From contig JAYSTY010000229.1 of assembly GCA_043719385.1 (NCBI GenBank), positions 1 to 7,862 on the forward strand: DNA of 7,862 nucleotides, read 5' to 3'. Origin of the DNA: JAFDVL01 sp043719385 (GTDB lineage Bacteria > Acidobacteriota > Blastocatellia > RBC074). Positions 1-4,964 of the stretch are shown one piece after another. The stretch's first letter is position 1. Each line of letters opens with the position of its first letter. The position numbers and the translations under genes are program-made. The notes below the pieces were generated by a model. The model saw only the letters and a list, made by a program, of their open reading frames with translations, was not told the origin of the DNA and made no database searches.

Positions 1-54
1 GAATTCGCCGCTCGTCTCAGCGAGTTAGTAAAAACTCGCGCATTAACAACTTAA
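1..54 (+). CDS. thrS: Threonine--tRNA ligase, C-terminal end only (partial)
   Basis: Only the last 17 codons of a frame entering from the left edge are present, ending in TAA at 52-54. They read EFAARLSELVKTRALTT. This resembles the end of the ThrRS anticodon-binding domain, a final helix of the form (E/D)-x-hydrophobic-x-x-(K/R)-L-x-x-x-(I/V)-x-(S/T)-R; E. coli ThrRS ends with a comparable EVIEKLQQEIRSRSLK. thrS directly upstream of infC is the commonest bacterial arrangement, which supports the call. The piece is too short for certainty, because any protein ending in an amphipathic helix could look similar. Identity rests on both the weak sequence match and the neighbourhood. Confidence 0.6.
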   Translation, partial: EFAARLSELVKTRALTT

Positions 55-115
55 CGCTGAAGGGTGAAAACTGAACGATGAGTGCAATTCGTCGTTTAGC
101 CTTCATCCTTCAACG
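55..115. repeat. Long imperfect palindrome built of 7-nt units, upstream of infC
   Basis: Starting right after the thrS stop, positions 55-68 pair with 102-115 (one C/A mismatch at 57/113, one G-U). After a 2x2 internal loop (69-70/100-101), positions 71-82 pair with 88-99 (three G-U), closed by a 5-nt loop at 83-87. The left arm has a period of seven: units starting TGA begin at 58, 65, 72 and 79 (for example TGAAGGG, TGAAAAC). The right arm, read on the - strand, shows the same kind of unit (TGAAGGA, TGAAGGC). No T-run follows, so it is not a standard terminator. It lies 9 nt before the infC Shine-Dalgarno and would be a stable hairpin in a thrS-infC transcript. Function unknown: structured leader, processing site or dispersed repeat are all possible. 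Confidence 0.65.
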
Positions 116-124
116 CTCTAACCT

Positions 125-132
125 GGAGGTGA
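125..132 (+). promoter_or_regulatory. Strong Shine-Dalgarno site that fixes the infC start
   Basis: GGAGGTGA at 125-132 is an extended match to the anti-Shine-Dalgarno of 16S rRNA. Counting from GGAGG, the spacing to the ATC codon at 137 is 7 nt, which is ideal. No ATG, GTG or TTG in any frame sits at a usable distance downstream. This site is therefore the main evidence that infC begins at 137. Confidence 0.85.
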
Positions 133-136
133 ACTT

Positions 137-697
137 ATCGCTACAGTTGGCTATCAAGGCGGTTATCGTGGACAACAACGGGGAAATTCTCGTGGGCCAC
201 AGGTCAGAATTAACGAACGGATTCGGGCCAAAGAAATCCGCGTTATTGATGAAGAAGGTCAGGTCGGCGTGATGTCACCGTATGACGCATTGCGAATTGC
301 GCGTGATCGCGGGCTTGATCTGATTGAAATTGCGCCCACTGCCATACCACCCGTTTGTAAAATTATTGACTACGGCAAATACCAGTACGAGCAGAAAAAG
401 CGTGCGCACGAAGCGAAGAAAAAACAAGTCGTTATTGAAGTCAAAGAAATCAAGTTTCGCCCCTCAACGGATGAACACGATTATCTTTTCAAGATGAAGC
501 ACGCGCAGGACATCCTGAAAGGTGGCGATAAAGTCAAAGCGACCATTCGTTTCAAAGGCCGTGAGATTACCCACAAGGAACTGGGGGCAGCAATTCTGGA
601 TCGCCTGACCAAAGATTTAACCGAATTCGGGGTACCGGAATTTCGGCCACGCCTTGAAGGTATGCAAATGATAGCGATATTTGGACCGAAGAAATAA
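137..697 (+). CDS. infC: Translation initiation factor IF-3, AUC start codon
   Basis: IF-3 binds the 30S subunit, keeps 50S off and proofreads the start codon and initiator tRNA. The frame gives 186 residues, normal for the family. A Gly/Tyr/Gln/Arg-rich tail (~1-21) precedes the IF3-N domain (~22-90, with RINERIRAKEIRVID and IAPTAIPPVCKIIDYGKY). A Lys-rich linker helix leads to the IF3-C domain (~98-186, with KEIKFRP, RFKGREITH and EGMQM). The frame is closed by TAA at 119-121 and has no ATG, GTG or TTG until GTG at 269. Starting at 269 would delete the conserved RINERIR segment. ATC at 137, 7 nt after GGAGG, is the only sensible start. infC is known for rare starts (AUU in E. coli), which let IF-3 repress its own synthesis; the same is inferred here. 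A 77-nt spacer separates it from rpmI. Confidence 0.93.
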   Translation: MATVGYQGGYRGQQRGNSRGPQVRINERIRAKEIRVIDEEGQVGVMSPYDALRIARDRGLDLIEIAPTAIPPVCKIIDYGKYQYEQKKRAHEAKKKQVVIEVKEIKFRPSTDEHDYLFKMKHAQDILKGGDKVKATIRFKGREITHKELGAAILDRLTKDLTEFGVPEFRPRLEGMQMIAIFGPKK

Positions 698-709
698 TAA
701 TCGGCAGGT

Positions 710-760
710 GGTAGATGGTAGTTGGTTATTAACCGTCTACCGTCTACCGTCTACCGTCTA
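710..760. repeat. Heptanucleotide repeat array forming a hairpin between infC and rpmI
   Basis: Positions 733-760 are four perfect tandem copies of CCGTCTA. The preceding sequence holds degenerate inverted copies (TGGTAGA, TGGTAGT). As RNA, 710-727 pairs with 731-748 at 17 of 18 positions (two G-U, one U-U mismatch) around a 3-nt loop at 728-730. The remaining copies run to 760, 5 nt before the rpmI Shine-Dalgarno (GGAG, 766-769). No T-run follows, so this does not look like an intrinsic terminator. It shares its design, inverted arms of 7-nt units, with the element at 55-115 but not the unit sequence. It resembles the heptanucleotide short tandem repeats known from filamentous cyanobacteria. 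Any role in adjusting infC and rpmI expression is inference. Confidence 0.8.
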
Positions 761-774
761 CTCCTGGAGTACTT

Positions 775-978
775 ATGCCTAAACTAAAAACACATCGCGG
801 TGCGGCAAAGCGTTTTCGGACGACCGCGACCGGAAAAATCAAACGCGGGCATTCTCATGCTCGTCACATTTTGACTAAGAAATCTGCTAAGCGGAAACGC
901 TTTCTGGATGTTGACGTGATGGTTTCTGAAAGCGATCAGAAGCGTGTCGAATCAATGCTTCCTTATGGCAGGGGATAG
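775..978 (+). CDS. rpmI: 50S ribosomal protein bL35
   Basis: A small, very basic protein of the large ribosomal subunit. The 67 residues match the usual 64-66 almost end to end. It opens with MPKLKTHRGAAKRF, then GKIKRGHSHARHILTKKSAK, and finishes with the typical DQKRVESMLPYG. GGAG at 766-769 lies 5 nt before the ATG. It sits between infC and rplT, as in most bacteria; in E. coli this trio is autoregulated by L20, which represses rpmI and rplT translation. Whether that holds here cannot be read from sequence alone, although structured spacers exist on both sides of the gene. Nothing is missing or unusual in the protein. Confidence 0.97.
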   Translation: MPKLKTHRGAAKRFRTTATGKIKRGHSHARHILTKKSAKRKRFLDVDVMVSESDQKRVESMLPYGRG

Positions 979-1015
979 TTTCGCGTGGTTGGTTTCAAAC
1001 TGTTGTACGCGAAAC
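978..1015 (+). other. Perfect 9-bp inverted repeat (stem-loop) between rpmI and rplT
   Basis: GTTTCGCGT at 978-986 is perfectly complementary to ACGCGAAAC at 1007-1015, with a 20-nt loop. It begins at the last base of the rpmI stop codon. The seven T's at 1053-1059 are too far downstream for an intrinsic terminator. It may be an mRNA-stabilising or processing structure, or part of an L20 operator; no known L20-binding fold can be confirmed by eye. Confidence 0.45.
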
Positions 1016-1072
1016 CAGCACGGCTAATTACCTGAAACTTAGAACTAATAACTTTTTTTATCGGAGGAAACT

Positions 1073-2071
1073 ATGCCTCGCGCAAAACGTGGAAATAAAC
1101 GCTTGCAGAAGCGTAAAGATTTAGAAAAACTGTCGAAGGGCTATCGTGGCACTAAAAGTAAACTGTATCGCTCCATGCGAGAGTCAGTGCAACGCGCCTT
1201 GAAATTTGCCTATGTCGGACGCAAGCTCAAAAAACGTGAATATCGTTCGCTGTGGATCGTCCGCATTAGTGCCGCTACCCGTCTGAACGGGATGAGTTAC
1301 AGCCAGTTTATGCACGGCTTAAAAGTCGCCGACATCAACCTGGATCGTAAATTACTCGCTGACATTGCGGTCATTGACGCCAAAGCTTTTGCTGATCTTG
1401 TAGGCCAGGCCAAAAAAGCCCTGGGAGCAAATGATGCAGCGTCAACTGCACCTGCGCCCACTGCGGCGGCTCCGGCAAAACCAGTCAAAGCAGCGGCTGA
1501 ACCTAAAGCTGTAAAAGCTTCGGCGGTGGAAACAGCAGTTGCCGCTCCAGCAGTTCTGCCTGAAGTATCTCCTGTAGTTGAAACGCCAGTTGCTGCTCAA
1601 CCTGACGCTGCGCCAGCAGCAGCAGCGCCGGTTGCCGCTGAACCTGAAGCCGTAGCTGAAGCAACCAACTCCGACCTGATTAACGTTGAAGGTATCGGCC
1701 CCGCGTATCTGAAAAAACTCAAGGACGCAGGCATCTTCAATCGTGCCAGGTTGTTGGCAAAAGGTGCGACAGCCGAAGGTCTGACAGCTCTGGCTGAAAG
1801 TTCCAGCATCGGCGAAGCCATGCTCAGCAAGTGGGTCAGCCAAATTGATTTGGAAAGAATTCCCGGCCTCACGGATCAGGATGCAGAAATTCTGGTCGCG
1901 GCTGGAGTCAATTCTGCCCAATCATTAGGCCAGATCAATCCCGATGAGTTGAATGGAAAAATGATCGCCATCAACGTTGATAAAAACCTGGTGCAGGAAG
2001 TTCCTTCCGTCGCCAAAATCAACGAATGGATAGAACAGGCCAAACAACTCCCGGCAATCGCCGCAGCCTGA
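1073..2071 (+). CDS. rplT: 50S ribosomal protein bL20 with C-terminal Ala/Pro linker and DUF4332 helix-hairpin-helix domain
   Basis: Residues 1-118 are a complete bL20, an early 23S rRNA-binding assembly protein. They hold the long basic N-terminal helix (MPRAKRGNK, KLSKGYRGTKSKLYR) and the globular domain (LWIVRISAATRLNGMSYS, LDRKLLADIAV). The family normally ends here (~115-120). This frame continues without a stop through an Ala/Pro/Val-rich linker (~119-198) into a domain at ~199-326. That domain has LINVEGIGPAYLKKLKDAGI, then LERIPGLTDQDAEILVAAGV, then a PSVAKINEWIEQAKQL ending. The two GIGP/GL-type hairpins and the tail fit DUF4332, a tandem helix-hairpin-helix family. GGAGG at 1063-1067 supports the ATG. 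The frame is clean, so this is a genuine fusion at sequence level. Helix-hairpin-helix domains often bind nucleic acid; contact with rRNA or another partner is inferred. Confidence 0.93.
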   Translation: MPRAKRGNKRLQKRKDLEKLSKGYRGTKSKLYRSMRESVQRALKFAYVGRKLKKREYRSLWIVRISAATRLNGMSYSQFMHGLKVADINLDRKLLADIAVIDAKAFADLVGQAKKALGANDAASTAPAPTAAAPAKPVKAAAEPKAVKASAVETAVAAPAVLPEVSPVVETPVAAQPDAAPAAAAPVAAEPEAVAEATNSDLINVEGIGPAYLKKLKDAGIFNRARLLAKGATAEGLTALAESSSIGEAMLSKWVSQIDLERIPGLTDQDAEILVAAGVNSAQSLGQINPDELNGKMIAINVDKNLVQEVPSVAKINEWIEQAKQLPAIAAA

Positions 2072-2099
2072 TTTTTGCTTTAGAACAGCAACTCGAACC

Positions 2100-2148
2100 A
2101 AGACCCGGAATACGGACTAAACCTCCGCACCTTCCGGGTCTTTATTTT
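2100..2148 (+). terminator. Intrinsic terminator after rplT
   Basis: AAGACCCGGAA (2100-2110) and TTCCGGGTCTT (2132-2142) form a perfect 11-bp stem around a 21-nt loop. The T-rich tail TTTATTTT overlaps the stem end (2141-2148). It is 28 nt past the rplT stop and 20 nt before the pheS ATG. It should end or attenuate transcription of the ribosomal block. No Phe-rich leader peptide ORF or T-box motif was found in 2072-2168, so classical pheST attenuation is not supported. Confidence 0.82.
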
Positions 2149-2168
2149 AAATTTAACTTCTATATTTT

Positions 2169-3194
2169 ATGACTGATCGCCTGTCACAACTACAAACTAA
2201 TTTTGAACAGGAAGTAAGCGCGGTTGTCACAGAGACTGACGCCACAACATTGCGCGATAAATGGACGGGGCGCAAAAACGGAATTATCACAGCAGCGATG
2301 AAAACGCTGGGCGCACTCTCGCCCGATGAAAGAAAAATTGCCGGCGCACAGCTTAATGAATTCAAGCAACACGTCGAAGCCGCAATTGAAACGCTGCTCA
2401 ACAAATTCGCCGCCGAACGTGAAACTGCCCAACTCGCAACTGAACGTATTGATGTAACATTACCTGGCCGTCACATTCCGGCGGGACATTTGCACCCGAT
2501 CACATTGTTGCGGCAACGCATTGAAGATATTTTCGTTTCGATGGGTTATGAAATCGAAGACGGCCCCGAAGTCGAAACAGATTTTTATAATTTCGATGCC
2601 CTGAATATTCCGCCCAATCATCCGGCGCGTAGCTCCCAGGATACGTTTTATCTTGAGAGCGGTTTGGCCTTGCGCTCGCAAACTTCGACGATGCAGATTC
2701 ACGCGATGCAAAAACGTCGTCCGCCTTTGCGCGTCGCTGCGCCTGGCAGAGTTTTTCGCCGCGACACACCTGATGCAACGCACAATCCAATGTTCTATCA
2801 GGTTGAAGGTTTATTAGTTGATCGGCATATCACGCTCGGCGATTTAAAAGGCACAGTCGAAGAATTTGTGCGCCGCCTGTTCGGCGAGAATACCAAAATC
2901 AGATTTCGCCCCTCGTACTTTCCTTTCACCGAACCGAGCGCCGAAGTGGATTACAGTTGCTTCAAATGCGGCGGCAGCGGTTGCCGCATCTGCAAACAAA
3001 CCGGCTGGATCGAAATGGGCGGATCAGGAATGGTACATCCGAACGTCCTGAAAGCTGTCGGCATTGACCCCGAAGAATTCTCCGGCTTCGCGTTTGGCCT
3101 CGGCATTGATCGGCTCTGCGCGTTGATGTACGGACTGGATGATATTCGTTTGCTCTATGAAAATGATGTACGGTTTTTAGAGCAGTTTTTCTAA
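2169..3194 (+). CDS. pheS: Phenylalanine--tRNA ligase alpha subunit
   Basis: Catalytic subunit of the cytoplasmic alpha2-beta2 enzyme that charges tRNA-Phe with phenylalanine using ATP. At 341 residues it is of normal length. An N-terminal coiled coil (~1-90) contacts tRNA in homologues. The class II core follows: HPARSSQDTFYL (151-162), TSTMQIHAM (172-180), the motif 2 region RVFRRDTPDATHNPMFYQVEG (in 194-214), FPFTEPSAEVDY (251-262) and motif 3 GLGIDRL (310-316). FAFG at 307-310 keeps the alanine that shapes the Phe pocket. Two CxxC knuckles at 264-275 (Cys264, 267, 272, 275) could bind zinc; many bacterial PheS proteins carry them. The ATG is preceded by AT-rich sequence with no recognisable Shine-Dalgarno. 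The partner subunit gene lies three genes further on instead of adjacent. Confidence 0.97.
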   Translation: MTDRLSQLQTNFEQEVSAVVTETDATTLRDKWTGRKNGIITAAMKTLGALSPDERKIAGAQLNEFKQHVEAAIETLLNKFAAERETAQLATERIDVTLPGRHIPAGHLHPITLLRQRIEDIFVSMGYEIEDGPEVETDFYNFDALNIPPNHPARSSQDTFYLESGLALRSQTSTMQIHAMQKRRPPLRVAAPGRVFRRDTPDATHNPMFYQVEGLLVDRHITLGDLKGTVEEFVRRLFGENTKIRFRPSYFPFTEPSAEVDYSCFKCGGSGCRICKQTGWIEMGGSGMVHPNVLKAVGIDPEEFSGFAFGLGIDRLCALMYGLDDIRLLYENDVRFLEQFF

Positions 3195-3218
3195 ACTAAT
3201 TTTGTCAGAAGAAAAATC

Positions 3219-3224
3219 AGGTGA
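3219..3224 (+). promoter_or_regulatory. Shine-Dalgarno favouring the ATG at 3230
   Basis: AGGTGA at 3219-3224 lies 5 nt before ATG 3230. In-frame GTG at 3221 and ATG at 3224 overlap this motif and have only a weak AGAAG further upstream. The 3230 start also gives a compact signal peptide beginning MRIVVLFLCLLG. Confidence 0.6.
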
Positions 3225-3229
3225 TGTTT

Positions 3230-4510
3230 ATGAGAATTGTCGTGCTTTTTCTCTGCCTCCTGGGGCTTACCAATTCGCTTAGCGCGCAACAGGAAAACAT
3301 TCGAAAATATAAGCTCAGCAAAATCGAATTTATCGGCTTAAAGTTTTATAATGAAAAAGAAGTACTGGCCGCATCCGAGTTAAACCTCGGACAAGAAATT
3401 GATTTAAATGGTCTCAAAGCCACGTCTGTACGCTTACTAAAAACAAATTTATTTCGCCGGGCGATCTATCAATATCAGATTATTGATGATCAGCTTGAAG
3501 TAATTTTTGATGTAACTGAAGTACGAAGCTCCCCCTGTATCTTTGACAATTTTATCTGGTTTCAGCCAACGGAACTTGTTAATGCAATTCGTCTGGTAGT
3601 TCCGAATTTTGAGGGTGACGCACCGGGTAATGATATGGTAATTCTGCGAATAAAAGGAGCATTACAAAAGCTTTTACAGGAAAAAGGCCTGCCTGGAAAA
3701 GTTGATTACGTCTATAATAGCGACGAGTCACCGGATGCCGGAGTACATATTTTTGCAGTTAAATTTCCCGCGCCATTTGTGTGTGCCATACGCTTTACAG
3801 GGGCAACAGGTAGTAAAGATGGTGAGCTTCAAAAGACCATCAAACCATTGCTCAACGCGGAATATTCGGTCGCCTACTTAAAACAATTTGCCGCCGCCAA
3901 TTTATTACCGATTTACCGCCGTCAGGGTTTTTTGCGGGCTCGTATTCTTGACCCAATTACACAAGCTGAAAACTCGCCCAAGTGTAATAATGGGGCGATG
4001 CTAACTATTCCCGTCAATGAAGGCATTGCCTTCATTTGGGACAAAGTGCTATGGACAGGAAACCAGGCGGTCGCCACTCCTACTTTAGACGCAATGTTTG
4101 GAGTAAAAACAGGCGATATTGCTAACGGTGAAAAAATTGATGACAGCATAAAGACAGTACTGAAGTTTTACTTGAAAAAAGGTTTCATATCAACGACCTT
4201 TTCGCCGCAAATTCGGCTTGACGAAAGTAATAAAAAGGTTAGCTACGAAATTGTTATTACGGAAAACAGCCAATTCAAAATGGGCGAAATTTCTGCTCCT
4301 GGTTTTGCCGAAGGTGACAGCAAAAAAATGCTCGGTAATTGGAAATTGAAACCAGGCGATATTTTTGATGCACTTTATTTTTCTGAATTTCTTGAGAAGA
4401 AAACTGAGGACTTAAAATTGCGCGGACAAGGAAAACGCGTCATCGGGCAACTCATCCAAAACAACCAAACTTTAACTGTAAATGTAAAATTATCTATTTC
4501 ACAAATGTAA
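3230..4510 (+). CDS. Secreted protein of ~5 POTRA-like repeats without beta-barrel (paralogue 1)
   Basis: A 426-residue exported protein. A Sec-type signal peptide covers ~1-19 (hydrophobic VVLFLCLLGL, then LSAQQ); the Cys in its core does not fit a lipobox. The rest reads as tandem POTRA-like units: ~27-97 (KLSKIEFIGLKFY to VIFDVTE), a degenerate one at ~103-180, ~184-265, ~267-346 (WDKVLWTGNQ to YEIVITE) and a shorter one at ~349-423. POTRA repeats occur in BamA/TamA-type outer-membrane assembly factors, where they bind client or partner proteins in the periplasm. This protein stops where the barrel would begin. Cys103, Cys185 and Cys252 are matched in the paralogue at 4965-6254. It lies 35 nt after pheS and abuts the DinB gene, so co-transcription is likely. 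A soluble periplasmic scaffold or chaperone is inference. The sequence looks more AT-rich than pheS. Confidence 0.75.
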   Translation: MRIVVLFLCLLGLTNSLSAQQENIRKYKLSKIEFIGLKFYNEKEVLAASELNLGQEIDLNGLKATSVRLLKTNLFRRAIYQYQIIDDQLEVIFDVTEVRSSPCIFDNFIWFQPTELVNAIRLVVPNFEGDAPGNDMVILRIKGALQKLLQEKGLPGKVDYVYNSDESPDAGVHIFAVKFPAPFVCAIRFTGATGSKDGELQKTIKPLLNAEYSVAYLKQFAAANLLPIYRRQGFLRARILDPITQAENSPKCNNGAMLTIPVNEGIAFIWDKVLWTGNQAVATPTLDAMFGVKTGDIANGEKIDDSIKTVLKFYLKKGFISTTFSPQIRLDESNKKVSYEIVITENSQFKMGEISAPGFAEGDSKKMLGNWKLKPGDIFDALYFSEFLEKKTEDLKLRGQGKRVIGQLIQNNQTLTVNVKLSISQM

Positions 4511-4957
4511 ATGAATATGCAAACAGTTCTACAAGATTTCCAACAAACGATTACCGCTGCATCCGTAAAGCTGCAACAAATTTCTGAAGCCGACAGCGAG
4601 CAATTCCCTGCGCCCGGCAAATGGTCATTGAAACAAATCATCGGGCATCTGATTGATTCGGCGTCGAACAATCATCAGCGGTTTGTACGCGTGCAGCTTT
4701 ATGACGATTTGACTTTGCCCAATTATGAACAGGATGGCTGGGTCGCCGTGCAAAATTATCAAAATGAATCGTGGAGCGAATTGCTCGCGTTTTGGCAAAG
4801 CTATAATCAACATCTGGCACATGTCATCGCTAACATTCCTGCCGAAAAGTTAAGCAAAACACTGCGCGTTGGCACGGGTGAACCAATCACCCTGCAATTT
4901 TTGATTGAGGATTACGTCGCGCATTTGCAGCAACATTTACAACAAATCTTAAATTAG
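4511..4957 (+). CDS. DinB-family four-helix-bundle protein
   Basis: 148 residues, typical for the DinB/YfiT-like superfamily of probable metal-dependent enzymes, several of which act on thiols. GKWSLKQIIGHLIDSASNNHQRF (within 36-58) is the characteristic helix after the first turn, with His46 as the expected first metal ligand. DYVAHLQQHLQQIL near the C-terminus supplies His138 and His142, completing the usual three-histidine set. LPNYEQDGWV (69-78) is also typical of the subgroup. No signal peptide is seen, so it should be cytoplasmic, unlike its two neighbours. The ATG directly follows the TAA of the upstream gene (TAAATG) with no clear Shine-Dalgarno, suggesting translational coupling; ATG at 4517 is an alternative start. 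The substrate cannot be deduced. Confidence 0.85.
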   Translation: MNMQTVLQDFQQTITAASVKLQQISEADSEQFPAPGKWSLKQIIGHLIDSASNNHQRFVRVQLYDDLTLPNYEQDGWVAVQNYQNESWSELLAFWQSYNQHLAHVIANIPAEKLSKTLRVGTGEPITLQFLIEDYVAHLQQHLQQILN

Positions 4958-4964
4958 GAGTGTT

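Noticed and set aside
78..272. A 64-codon ORF starting with ATG in front of infC, containing a Nudix-like string VIVDNNGEILVGHR.
   Set aside because: It overlaps the true infC frame from 137 on, has no Shine-Dalgarno, starts inside the hairpin at 55-115, and the resemblance is too short and lacks a Nudix box. It is an out-of-frame shadow.
269..697. infC starting at GTG 269 (142 residues).
   Set aside because: It would remove the conserved RINERIRAKEIRVID segment of the IF3-N domain and has no Shine-Dalgarno. The frame is coding back to 137.
1297..1921. Three overlapping - strand ORFs inside rplT.
   Set aside because: They are antisense readings of the Ala/Pro-rich linker and the adjoining domains, with low-complexity Ser/Arg/Cys or Ala/Gly translations and no ribosome sites.
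2072..2168. Possible Phe leader peptide, attenuator or T-box for pheS.
   Set aside because: No short ORF with a Phe-codon run and no T-box sequence is present; only one terminator hairpin without a visible alternative antiterminator.
2958..2998. Zinc-finger-like Cys cluster in PheS as a novel insertion.
   Set aside because: The paired CxxC motif before TGWIE is, to my knowledge, found in many bacterial PheS proteins, so it is a family variant and not new.
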